From Phycisphaeraceae bacterium (lineage in GTDB: Bacteria > Planctomycetota > Phycisphaerae > Phycisphaerales > UBA1924), in assembly GCA_015200025.1 (NCBI GenBank), contig CP054186.1, positions 744,001 to 808,000 on the forward strand: a stretch of DNA of 64,000 nucleotides. Reading direction: 5' to 3'. Of the stretch, positions 20,085-28,800 are shown piece after piece. The notes below the pieces were generated by a model. It saw nothing but the letters and a program-made list of their open reading frames with translations. It was not told the origin of the DNA and did no database searches. Within the stretch, counting starts at the first letter, position 1. Every line of letters begins with the position of its first letter. A program made the position numbers and the translations under genes.

Positions 20085-20100
20085 TTCTGTGTGGACAGAA
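20085..20100. promoter_or_regulatory. Palindrome TTCTGT-N4-ACAGAA in the actA/ctaA divergent region
   Basis: A perfect 6-base inverted repeat with a 4-base spacer, placed between the two divergent starts. It is symmetrical and so could serve either gene. No regulator is identified. It may be a dimeric repressor or activator site, or chance. Confidence 0.35.
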
Positions 20101-20172
20101 TCGTTCTTGCGAGGCCGAAATTCAGCCTCCCGACCCCTATCCTGTCAAGCACAACACCCGCCCAAAGACCAA

Positions 20173-20189
20173 TTGAGATTCAATCTCAA
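20173..20189. promoter_or_regulatory. Fur-family-like 7-1-7 operator before heme A synthase
   Basis: The 17-base sequence TTGAGATTCAATCTCAA is a perfect inverted repeat about one central base. Its core TGAGATT-C-AATCTCA has the 7-1-7 geometry of Fur-family sites and resembles the Gram-negative form with TGAGAAT half-sites. It ends 18 bases before the ATG at 20208. It stands out in a GC-rich sequence by its AT content. A bound repressor here would block transcription or early elongation of ctaA. The regulator identity (Fur, PerR, Zur or other) is inferred. Confidence 0.6.
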
Positions 20190-20207
20190 CAAATCCGGAG
20201 CCTCGCC

Positions 20208-21635
20208 ATGACCAACCCGGCCGTTGTCCGCCCTCGATCGCCTGAATGGGGCGTCCCGCCGAGCTTCGGGCAGTCCGCCGGGGCGATTTTGTTCTTCGGG
20301 TTCGCGACCTCGGCGGTGATGTGGGTGCTCTGGTTCCTGTTGCACCACCCGGCGGTCGGGGCGACGCCCTCGATCTCGGGCCCGTTGCTGATCGCGGCCC
20401 AGATCGTCGGGAGCGTCGTGGCCGCCCGGTCGCTCGCCGCGTCCCACGGCCGATGGACGGCGCTGGTCGGATCAAAGTTATCGGGCCTTTTGACGGGATT
20501 GATCAACTTGGCGAGCCTCTCGTCGATGCTGGTGGCCCCGGCGGGGGGTACGGATGCATCCCGTCCCTCGACGGCCGTGATGATCGGGGGGTACGTGGCG
20601 CTGTCGGTGGTGATCGGGGGTCTCGCCGGGTGGCTGGCGCCGAGGGTGTCGCGCCCGGGCGTTGGTTCGGCGCCGACGCCGGCGGACTGGCTGGCGCGGC
20701 TCGCGCGGGTGGTGGTGGTGCTGCTGGTGCCGCTGCTGCTGGTGGGCGGGCTGGTGACGAGCACGGGGAGCGGGCTGGCGGTCCCGGACTGGCCCGGGAC
20801 CTTCGGGGGGAACATGTTCCTGTACCCGATCAGCGCGATGGCGTCATGCGACAAGGTGTACGTGGAGCACGGGCACCGGCTTTTCGGGGTTCTCGTCGGG
20901 CTGGGAACGATGGCCCTGGCGGGGTACACGCTGGCGGTCGAGGGGCGGGTGTGGGTGCGGCTCTGGGCGGTGCTGATTTTCGTGCTGGTGTGCGGTCAGG
21001 GGGTTCTCGGCGGGGTCCGGGTGGTGCAGGAATCGCAGTACGGGGCGTTGGTGCACGGGGTGCTGGCGCAGGTGATTTTCGCGATGCTCGTGGCGCTGGC
21101 GTGCTCTACGAGCGGGGCGTACCGCTCGGAGACGGGCGGGGCGGAGGCGGGGGACCGCGGGCGCAAGGCCCTGGCGACGGCGCTCCTGCACACCACGCTG
21201 CTGCAGTTGGTGTTCGGGGCGATGTACCGGCACCTGGGGAGCCCGCACGCGCTCTATTCGCACATCGCGGTCGCGTTGGTCGTGCTGCTGCTGGGCGTGC
21301 TGGCCGGCGGGCGGTTCGCGTCGAGGCCCAACCCCGGTCGCACGGCGGCGGGGTTCGTGGCGGTCGGGTCGGGGCGGGCGGTGCTGGTGGTGGTTTCGCT
21401 GCAGTTCGTGCTGGGGCTGGCGGCGTTGATGGCGGCGCCGCCCTCGTCGTTCAAGGCCCCGCCCAAGGCCGACGAGATCCGGGCGATGGCGGAGGCGGGG
21501 GCGGAGGCCCCACCGGCGTGGAAGCCGTTGGTGCGGACGGCGCACCAGGCGAACGGGGCGTTACTGCTGGCGGTCGCCACGACGATGGTGGTGTTCGGCC
21601 GACGCCTGTCGGCGAGCCCGGCACGGGCGGTGTGA
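20208..21635 (+). CDS. ctaA: Heme A synthase, COX15/CtaA family
   Basis: A 475-residue polytopic membrane protein that oxidises the C8 methyl of heme O to make heme A for aa3-type oxidases. The start is set by CCGGAGCC shortly upstream. Family hallmarks are the TSTGSGLAVPDWPGTFGGNMF segment early on, EHGHRLFGVLVG and, in the second half, HTTLLQLVFGAMYRH with its His ligand. The roughly 170 residues before the first hallmark contain extra membrane helices, making the protein longer than the common 300-350. Divergence from the oxidase and ACIII operon suits cofactor supply. No heme O synthase gene is in the window. Confidence 0.9.
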   Translation: MTNPAVVRPRSPEWGVPPSFGQSAGAILFFGFATSAVMWVLWFLLHHPAVGATPSISGPLLIAAQIVGSVVAARSLAASHGRWTALVGSKLSGLLTGLINLASLSSMLVAPAGGTDASRPSTAVMIGGYVALSVVIGGLAGWLAPRVSRPGVGSAPTPADWLARLARVVVVLLVPLLLVGGLVTSTGSGLAVPDWPGTFGGNMFLYPISAMASCDKVYVEHGHRLFGVLVGLGTMALAGYTLAVEGRVWVRLWAVLIFVLVCGQGVLGGVRVVQESQYGALVHGVLAQVIFAMLVALACSTSGAYRSETGGAEAGDRGRKALATALLHTTLLQLVFGAMYRHLGSPHALYSHIAVALVVLLLGVLAGGRFASRPNPGRTAAGFVAVGSGRAVLVVVSLQFVLGLAALMAAPPSSFKAPPKADEIRAMAEAGAEAPPAWKPLVRTAHQANGALLLAVATTMVVFGRRLSASPARAV

Positions 21636-21887
21636 CCCGCGCCAACAGAGCCCACGTGGACATGATGCCCTGCCACTGGTCCGCGAGCCGCCCCCCCATG
21701 GTCGGGCGGTTGGGCTGTGCCCGGCGGGGTCCCGGGGCGTTGAAATGGGCGGAAAGGGGGAACGGGGCGGGGTCATATCCGATAGATTGAGTGGGGTGGC
21801 GTCGGGCCGGCCTGGCAATGCGGGCGAGGATGGGTTCGTTGTGCTCGTGCGGGGCCGGGGCGGGTGGTGGGCTTCGGAGGTCAGGCG

Positions 21888-23453
21888 ATGCGTCAACCGG
21901 TGAGCACGAAGGGCACGCCCGAGAACCAAAGGCCGGTGATCCACGCGTCGATGTCGCCGATCCGGGACGCGGATTTCGGGTACGAGCAGGCTCGGCACCT
22001 GTTGTGGCGTGCGGGGTTCGGGGGGACGCCGAGGCAGGTGCAGACGCTGGTCTCGTGGGGCCCGGCGAAGTCGGTGGACTACCTGGTGGATTACCGGGAG
22101 GTGCCGTCGGAGGCGGTGAAGGCGGACCGGTTCGACAAGGACATCATGAGGCCCCCGACGGCGGAGGAGCGGACGCAGATGGCGCGGGCGCGCCGGGAGC
22201 GCGACGAGGAGGCGCTCAACCGGCTGCAGCAGGAGCGTCAGCGCCGGGAGCGTCTGGACCGGACGCAGGTCTCGGAGATGCAGAAGTGGTGGCTGAGGCG
22301 GATGATCGAGACGGGGCGGCCGCTGGAGGAGCGGATGACGCTGTTCTGGCACGGGCACTTCGCGACGAGCTACCGCACGATCGAGAACAGCTACCACATG
22401 TTCATGCAGAACGAGTTCTTCCGCGCGAGCGCGGTGGGGAACTTCGCGGACCTCGTGTTCGGGATCATCCGCGACCCGGCGATGCTGGCGTACCTGGACA
22501 ACAACAACTCCCGGAAGGGGCGACCCAACGAGAACCTGGCGCGTGAGCTGATGGAGTTGTTCGCGCTGGGGATCGGGAACTACGGGGAGCAGGACATCAA
22601 GGAGGGGGCGAGGGCGCTGACGGGGTACACGTTCGATGACGACGCGTTCGTGTTCCAGCGCGGGAACCACGACGAGGGGCCCAAGCGGATCCTGGGGCGG
22701 AGCGGGAACTTCGACGGGGACGAGTTCGTCAAGATCATCCTGGAGCAGCCGGCGTGCGCGTCGTACATCACGAGGAAGCTGTACCACACGTTCGTGCGCG
22801 ACCTGCCGCCGCTGGAGCGGGCCGAGGACCAGAAGCTCCCGCCCGAGGTGCGCGGGGCGATGCGTGACCTGGCGTCGACGTTCCTGCGGGCGCGGTACGG
22901 GATCGCGCCGGTGCTCAAGCGGCTGTTCCTGTCGGAGCATTTCTACAGCCCGGCGTTCATGAACGAGCAGATCAAGAGCCCGGTGCAGCTGGTGGTCGGG
23001 GCGGTGAGGAGCTTGAACACCCCGGTGCGGGACCTGTCGATCCTCAACGACGCGCTGGACCTGATGGGGCAGAACCTGATGTTCCCCCCGAGCGTGAAGG
23101 GGTGGGACGGCGGGCGGAGCTGGATCAACACGAGCACGCTGTACGTCCGTCAGAACCTGATGGCGTTCTTGATCACGGGGAAGAAGCCGCAGGGCTACGA
23201 CCCCAGCGCGGAGACGGACCGGTACGACCCGATGCCGCTGCTCGAGGAGCTGGCGTTGGCGGAGCCTGGGGCGGAGCGTCGCCCGGAGCGGGTGTGCGAT
23301 TATCTGTTGAGGCTAACGATCGGGCGTGCGCCCGAGCGTGCGATGAGGCCGTTGGTGGAGTTCCTGGGGGCGCACGGGGACCGGGTGGAGCCGGACCATG
23401 TGCGCGGGCTGCTGCTGTTGATCACGGCGATGCCTGAGTACCAACTGTGCTGA
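21888..23453 (+). CDS. DUF1800 family protein
   Basis: A 521-residue protein of the DUF1800 family. The start at MRQPVS is decided by GGAGGT seven bases upstream; the frame opens 24 bases earlier. Conserved segments include HLLWRAGFGGTP, MTLFWHGHFATS, NPNE-like RPNENLARELMELFALGIGNY and FPPSVKGWDGGRSWINTSTL. The biochemical role of this family is unknown. It is almost always followed by a DUF1501 gene, as here (35 bases apart), and such pairs are expanded in Planctomycetota and believed to be exported. No clear signal peptide is visible. Confidence 0.9.
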   Translation: MRQPVSTKGTPENQRPVIHASMSPIRDADFGYEQARHLLWRAGFGGTPRQVQTLVSWGPAKSVDYLVDYREVPSEAVKADRFDKDIMRPPTAEERTQMARARRERDEEALNRLQQERQRRERLDRTQVSEMQKWWLRRMIETGRPLEERMTLFWHGHFATSYRTIENSYHMFMQNEFFRASAVGNFADLVFGIIRDPAMLAYLDNNNSRKGRPNENLARELMELFALGIGNYGEQDIKEGARALTGYTFDDDAFVFQRGNHDEGPKRILGRSGNFDGDEFVKIILEQPACASYITRKLYHTFVRDLPPLERAEDQKLPPEVRGAMRDLASTFLRARYGIAPVLKRLFLSEHFYSPAFMNEQIKSPVQLVVGAVRSLNTPVRDLSILNDALDLMGQNLMFPPSVKGWDGGRSWINTSTLYVRQNLMAFLITGKKPQGYDPSAETDRYDPMPLLEELALAEPGAERRPERVCDYLLRLTIGRAPERAMRPLVEFLGAHGDRVEPDHVRGLLLLITAMPEYQLC

Positions 23454-23488
23454 GCGAAGGCCGACGGCGATGAAGACGGGGCACGACC

Positions 23489-24826
23489 ATGGACATGCGT
23501 GAGCAGATGATTTACACGAGGCGTCGGTTCCTTGGGCAGGGGCTGCTGATGGCGTCGGCGGCGGCGAGCGTCCCGGCGTTCGTGGGGCGGTCGGCGTCGG
23601 CGATGAGCGAGCGTCTCGCGCTGGCGGGGCTGTCGAGCCTGCCGGGGGTGCCGGACGACCACGTGCTGGTGGTGTGCCAGTTGTCGGGCGGGAACGACGG
23701 GCTCAACACGGTGATCCCGTACGCGTGGGACGAGTATTACAAGGCGAGGCCGGGGATCGCGGTGCCCGCGGCGCAGGCGATCCGGATCCCCGGGAACGAG
23801 GTGGTCGGGCTGCACCCGCAGATGACCGGGCTCAAATCGCTCTACGACGAGGGTCTGGCGGCGATCGTGCAGGGGGTGGGCTACCCCAACCCCAACCGCT
23901 CGCACTTTAAGTCGATGGACATCTGGCACACGGCGGACACGTCGGGCACGGGCGACGGGTGGCTCGGGCGGTACTTCGACGCCGAGTGCTGCGGGTACGG
24001 GAAGGGGGAGAGCGGGACGCCCGAGGCGGGGGCCGACGCGGGGGGCGATGGCATGCCGGGGATCGCGATCGGGCGGACGGCGCCGCTGGCGATGCACGGC
24101 CGCGGGGCCAAGCCGGTGGCGTTCGAGTCGGCGGACCTGTTCCGGTGGTCCGGGGAGGACATCCACGAGTCGCTGCGTGGGCCGTACCACGAGGCGAACC
24201 GCCGCGGGCGGGAGGCGGGGCTCCGCGAAGAGAGCAACGCGTCGTTCCTGCTGCGGACGGCGCTGGACGCGCAGGTCTCGTCGGAGACGATCCGCAAGGC
24301 GGTGTCGTCGCGGTCGCAGGTCCAGTTCCCCAACAGCGGGCTGGCTCGCGAGCTGGCGATGGTGGCGAAGATGATCGGGGCGGGGATCAAGACGAAGGTG
24401 TACTACGTGAACCACGGGGGGTTCGACACGCACTCGGGTCAGGGCGGGGCGCAGGGGCGCCACGGGCAGCTGCTGAACCAGTACGCCGAGGCGATGAAGG
24501 CCTTCTACGCCGAGCTCAAGAAGCAGGGCAACGACGCGCGGGTGCTGACGATGACGTTCAGCGAGTTCGGGCGCCGCGTGAGCCAGAACGCCAGCCAGGG
24601 GACGGACCACGGGACGGCGGCGCCGATGATCCTGCTGGGCCCGATGGTCAACCCGGGCGTGCTGACGGCCCACCCGTCGCTGAAGGACCTCGACCAGGGG
24701 GACCTGAAGTACAACACGGACTTCCGGTCGGTGTACGCGGGGATCGTCGAGGGCTGGCTCAAGGCCCCGAGCAAGCCGATCCTGCAGGGGACGTTCAAGC
24801 CCTTCGACATCGTGAAGAAAGCCTGA
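23489..24826 (+). CDS. DUF1501 family protein, Tat-exported
   Basis: A 445-residue DUF1501 (sulfatase-fold-like) protein. The N-terminus has a twin-arginine signal, TRRRFLGQGL, followed by a hydrophobic stretch ending in SASA, so it is probably exported folded. Family segments are VVCQLSGGNDGLNTVIPY, NRSHFKSMDIWHTAD, NHGGFDTHSGQGG and MTFSEFGRRVSQNASQGTDHGTAAPM, with conserved Asp and His residues arranged as in the alkaline-phosphatase fold. The catalytic activity is not known. It forms an operon with the DUF1800 gene. Confidence 0.92.
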   Translation: MDMREQMIYTRRRFLGQGLLMASAAASVPAFVGRSASAMSERLALAGLSSLPGVPDDHVLVVCQLSGGNDGLNTVIPYAWDEYYKARPGIAVPAAQAIRIPGNEVVGLHPQMTGLKSLYDEGLAAIVQGVGYPNPNRSHFKSMDIWHTADTSGTGDGWLGRYFDAECCGYGKGESGTPEAGADAGGDGMPGIAIGRTAPLAMHGRGAKPVAFESADLFRWSGEDIHESLRGPYHEANRRGREAGLREESNASFLLRTALDAQVSSETIRKAVSSRSQVQFPNSGLARELAMVAKMIGAGIKTKVYYVNHGGFDTHSGQGGAQGRHGQLLNQYAEAMKAFYAELKKQGNDARVLTMTFSEFGRRVSQNASQGTDHGTAAPMILLGPMVNPGVLTAHPSLKDLDQGDLKYNTDFRSVYAGIVEGWLKAPSKPILQGTFKPFDIVKKA

Positions 24827-24866
24827 AGGCCGCGTCGGGGGCGGCCGGGCGGCGTACCGTCGGCCC

Positions 24867-25688
24867 ATGGCGAGCGCGGACGTTTCGCTCTACGACGACC
24901 CCGAGGTGTACGACATCCTTCACGCGCCCGGGACGCTCGACGACGTCCGCGGGCTGGAACGGATCGAGCGGCGATGGGTCGCGCCCGGGGCCCGCGGGCG
25001 GGCGTGGCTCGAGCCCGCGTGCGGGACCGCGCGGCACCTGGTCGCGGCGGCGAAACGCGGGCGGCGGGTGATCGGGTTTGACCTGAACCCGGCGATGGTG
25101 CACGCCGCGAGGGCGAAGCTCGTGCGGGCCGGGGCCGGGCGGCGGGCGAGGGTCTTCGTCGCCGACATGCGCACGTTCGGGCCGATGGTCGGTCCCGGGT
25201 CGGTCGGGCTGGCGTTCAACCTGATCAACACGATCCGGCATCTGCCCAGCGACGCGGCGATGATCGATCACCTCCGCGGGGTCGGGATGGCGCTGGCGCC
25301 CGGTGGTGTGTACGCGGTGGGGATCAGCCTGTCGGCGTACGGGCTCGAGGATCCCAGCGAGGACGTGTGGTCGGGATCGCGGGGCCGGTGCGTGGTGAAG
25401 CAGGTGGTGCAGTACGAGCCGGCGTCGGGGCCGGGCCGTGCGGAACGCTGGGAACGTGTGATCAGTCATCTGATTGTCGCCCGCGGATCGCGCGAGGAAC
25501 ACCGCGACAGTGTGTACCGGCTTCGCGGGTACGACATGACGCAGTGGCAGCGGGTGGTGGTGCGGGCCGGGCTGCGGGTGGTGGGTGTGGTGGACGAGCG
25601 GGGTGACGGGGTGACGCCGACGGAGCCTGGGTACGCGGTGTGGTTGTTGGGTGTCCGTTCCGCGCGGCGCTGGAACAGCGGCGGTTGA
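24867..25688 (+). CDS. Class I SAM-dependent methyltransferase
   Basis: A 273-residue soluble protein with a Rossmann-type methyltransferase fold. Motif I is LEPACGTARHL (about residues 50-60), followed by motif II VIGFDLNPAMV and a post-motif segment GLAFNLINTIRHL. The substrate is unknown. It starts 40 bases after the DUF1501 gene, so it may share that transcript. The frame ends about 120 bases before the next gene. Confidence 0.8.
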   Translation: MASADVSLYDDPEVYDILHAPGTLDDVRGLERIERRWVAPGARGRAWLEPACGTARHLVAAAKRGRRVIGFDLNPAMVHAARAKLVRAGAGRRARVFVADMRTFGPMVGPGSVGLAFNLINTIRHLPSDAAMIDHLRGVGMALAPGGVYAVGISLSAYGLEDPSEDVWSGSRGRCVVKQVVQYEPASGPGRAERWERVISHLIVARGSREEHRDSVYRLRGYDMTQWQRVVVRAGLRVVGVVDERGDGVTPTEPGYAVWLLGVRSARRWNSGG

Positions 25689-25809
25689 AAACAGGCGACG
25701 GATCGGGGACACTCGCGTCGGCGTCGAGCCCGTCGGCCGCGAGCGGCGGGCGGGGTCGGGCCCGGTATGGAAGGTCACACGCCCCGCGCGGGCGATGAGA
25801 GGGTCGAAC

Positions 25810-28800
25810 GTGAAGGCAACGCTGGTTCGGGGATCGGAGTCGCGCCGGGCGGGGGCGGCGTGGGCGTGGCTGGGCGTGGCGGCGGCCGCGCTGACGGGCG
25901 TGGTGGTGGCGACGGTCGCGGGCTCGTTCGGGCGGTCGCTGATGACGCCGATGGGCGACGCGGGGTTTGCGCCGGGGCTGCTGAGCGTCGGGCACGGGTC
26001 GTGGGACGCTGGAGCGTGGGAGGCCGGGGCGTGGCAACCGGGGGCGGGCGCCGCCGCGGCGGCGGAACCGGCGATCGTGCCCGGGTGGGCGTTGACGGTG
26101 GCCGATCGGGACGCGAGGTCGAGCGTGGTGAAGGGCGCGATGTTCGCGTCGTTCGCGTTGAAAGAAGGCGAATCGCTCGATCCGGCGGTCCCGGCGTCGG
26201 GGCTGACGGCGACGTACGAGACGACGCTGCACGTGGCCGACGACGGGCGGTACCGGTTCGCGTTCGACGCGGAGGGCGGCGAGGCGTCGATCCGCGTGCT
26301 GTCGGCCCGGGGCGAGCTGGCGCGGGTGAGCGGGTCGGGCGTCGCCCGGGGCGGCTCGATCGGCGGGGCGGTCACGCCGTGGACTCAGTTGGCGTCCGGG
26401 ACGTACACGGTGACGGTGCGGTTCGCGCGTCGGGGGGACGCGCCGGCGCGGCTGCGCGTGGTCTGGGAGCGTCAGTGGCTCCGGCAGCGGACGGGGGACC
26501 AGAAGCAGGGGTTCAAGCCCGAGCCGATCCCCTTCCACACCGACCCGGCGATGGACGGGGCGAGGGTCCCGGCGAACCGCGCGGGCGCGGTGTCCGCGGC
26601 GGAGCTCGCGTTGCACGGGCGACGCCTCCTGGGCGAGCTCAACTGCGTCGCGTGCCACGCGCCCGAGGCGAAGCAGGCGGGGATGTTTCCGGCGATGCCC
26701 GGTCCGTACCTGGGCGAGATCGGCCGGCGTGCGAGCCCGGGGTGGTTGCTCAAGTGGGTGCTCGAGCCGCACGCGCTCAAGCCGTCGAGCGCGATGCCGG
26801 ACGTGCTGGGCGACGGCGAGCGTGACGCGCAAGACGCGGTGAACATTGTTCATTACCTGTTGTCGTCGAACACGGCGGAGGCGTCGGAGTTCGCCACGCC
26901 CACGCCGCACGACGCGGTGATGTCGCGGGGCCGGACGCTCTACCACACGGTGGGGTGCGTGAGCTGCCACGGGCCGATGGAGTCGCCGGCGGCGGTGTTC
27001 GACGAGCCCGGGCTGGAGCGCGACGTGCCCGCGGCGCTGGTGAAGCACCCTCACGGGAACCTCGCGGGCAAGTGGCGGGCGGCGTCTTTGGCGGAGTTCC
27101 TGCGCGACCCCTCGCGGGTCCACCCCGCGGGACGGATGCCCGACTTCAACCTGACGCCCGAGGAATCGGACGCGCTGGCGAACTACCTGATGGTGGCGTG
27201 GGAGAAAGCGGCGCCGGCGGGTCGGCGGACGATGACGGAGAAGTTCGTGGTGGACGCCGGGCGTGCGGCGTTGGGGCGTCAGGCGTTCGCGGCGCGCGGG
27301 TGCGCGGACTGCCACGCGATGGGTGAGCGGGCGGAGGTCCCCTCGACGCTCAAGGCCAAGGGGTTGAACGTGCTCGACGCGGCGAGGGGCTGCCTCGACG
27401 GGGCGGACCGCGCGACACCGAGGTTCTCGATCTCGGAGGAGGACCGGTCGGCGCTGCGGGCGGGGTTGGCGTCGGTGAAGGGATCGGCGGGTGTGCCCGC
27501 GCCGGTGGATCATCAGGCGATGATGTTCGACGCGCTCAACTGCCGGGCGTGCCACGCCAAGGACGGCGAGGGTGGGATCCCCGGCGTGGTGGATGAACTG
27601 AACCCGTACTTCCGCACGGTGGTCGAGGCGGAGCTGGGCGACGAGGGCCGGTTCCCGCCGGTGCTGACGCAGGTGGGGTGGAAGCTGACGACGCGGTGGC
27701 TGACGGACGTGCTGATGGAGGGGGCGAGGGCGAGGCCTTACATGGCGACGCGGATGCCGAAGTTCGGGGCGGCGTCGGTGGGCGTGCTGGTACATGGGCT
27801 GGCGGCGCACGACGGGGTGTGGCCGGACACGGACGCGCCCGAGCCGACGCCCGACGACGAGTTGGTGCTCGCGGGGCGGAAACTGATGGGTGAGACGTCG
27901 CTCAACTGCATCTCGTGCCACACGTTCGACGGGGTGTCGACGGGGGTTCCGGCTCCGGACATCACGGGGTTCGCGTCTCGTCTGAGGTACGACTGGTGGC
28001 GGTCGTACGTGGTGAGCCCGAAGCGTTTCAAGCCCGGGACGCGGATGAGCGCGTTCTACGAGATGGGCCGTTCGTCGGCGGTGGACGTGCTTTCGGGGGA
28101 TCACGAGCGTCAGCCGGACGCGATGTGGGCGTACTTCCAGCTGGGGAAGTTCGCGCCGCCGCCGGAGGGGTTGCCGGCGCGGGGTGCGACGCTGTCGCTG
28201 CGAGTGGGCGAGCGTCCGCGGGTGTTCCGTTCGTTCCTTAAGAACGCGGGGAGCCGTGGGATCGCGGTGGGGTACCCCTCGGGGCTTCACTTCGCGTTCG
28301 ACGCGACGGCGGTGAGGCTGGTGGAGGCGTGGCGGGGGGATTTCGTGGACGCGACGGGGGCATGGAAAGGCCGCGGGGGGACGATCAGCGGGGGGCAGGG
28401 GCCGACGGTCTGGACGGCGCCTGCGGGCCCGGCGGTGGTGATCGGGCCGGCGCCCGAGCCCTGGCCCCGGGCGGGAGGTGTGGGCGCGGGGTACGCGTAC
28501 AAGGGGTACGAACTGGACGCGTCGGGCGTGCCGACGTTCACGTACACGGTCACGGGCGAGGGGCGGACGGTGACGGTCCGTGAGACGTTCGTGCCGCACG
28601 GGCGGGCGGGGGCGCTCATCGATCGGCGGTTCGAGTTGATCGGGGCGGGCGGGCTGACGGTGTCGATCAACGCCGGGGGCGGCAAGGCCGAAGTGGTGAC
28701 GAAGGAGCGGTTCACGTCGTCGTCGGTGGGCGGCACGACGGTGGTGACGGTGAGCCCCGCGGGCGAGCGGGCCGATGTTGTCCTGGAGATCACGCCATGA
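25810..28800 (+). CDS. Large five-heme cytochrome c with PA14-like sensor region
   Basis: A roughly 996-residue exported cytochrome. The GTG at 25810 has GAGAGGG seven bases before it; an ATG at 25795 is an alternative. One N-terminal membrane or signal helix (about residues 18-40) is followed by a PA14-like beta region (about 95-225). Five heme sites follow: CVACH (279), CVSCH (383), CADCH (498), CRACH (578) and CISCH (700). The last 200 residues are a beta-rich region without heme. Similar gene products in Planctomycetota are annotated only as cytochrome domain proteins. The stop overlaps the next ATG (ATGA), so the two proteins are probably made together. The electron donor and acceptor are unknown. 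Confidence 0.85.
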   Translation: MKATLVRGSESRRAGAAWAWLGVAAAALTGVVVATVAGSFGRSLMTPMGDAGFAPGLLSVGHGSWDAGAWEAGAWQPGAGAAAAAEPAIVPGWALTVADRDARSSVVKGAMFASFALKEGESLDPAVPASGLTATYETTLHVADDGRYRFAFDAEGGEASIRVLSARGELARVSGSGVARGGSIGGAVTPWTQLASGTYTVTVRFARRGDAPARLRVVWERQWLRQRTGDQKQGFKPEPIPFHTDPAMDGARVPANRAGAVSAAELALHGRRLLGELNCVACHAPEAKQAGMFPAMPGPYLGEIGRRASPGWLLKWVLEPHALKPSSAMPDVLGDGERDAQDAVNIVHYLLSSNTAEASEFATPTPHDAVMSRGRTLYHTVGCVSCHGPMESPAAVFDEPGLERDVPAALVKHPHGNLAGKWRAASLAEFLRDPSRVHPAGRMPDFNLTPEESDALANYLMVAWEKAAPAGRRTMTEKFVVDAGRAALGRQAFAARGCADCHAMGERAEVPSTLKAKGLNVLDAARGCLDGADRATPRFSISEEDRSALRAGLASVKGSAGVPAPVDHQAMMFDALNCRACHAKDGEGGIPGVVDELNPYFRTVVEAELGDEGRFPPVLTQVGWKLTTRWLTDVLMEGARARPYMATRMPKFGAASVGVLVHGLAAHDGVWPDTDAPEPTPDDELVLAGRKLMGETSLNCISCHTFDGVSTGVPAPDITGFASRLRYDWWRSYVVSPKRFKPGTRMSAFYEMGRSSAVDVLSGDHERQPDAMWAYFQLGKFAPPPEGLPARGATLSLRVGERPRVFRSFLKNAGSRGIAVGYPSGLHFAFDATAVRLVEAWRGDFVDATGAWKGRGGTISGGQGPTVWTAPAGPAVVIGPAPEPWPRAGGVGAGYAYKGYELDASGVPTFTYTVTGEGRTVTVRETFVPHGRAGALIDRRFELIGAGGLTVSINAGGGKAEVVTKERFTSSSVGGTTVVTVSPAGERADVVLEITP

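Noticed and set aside
25462..28599. A 1045-codon open frame on the minus strand
   Set aside because: It is antisense to the five-heme cytochrome and is almost only Arg, His, Pro and Val.
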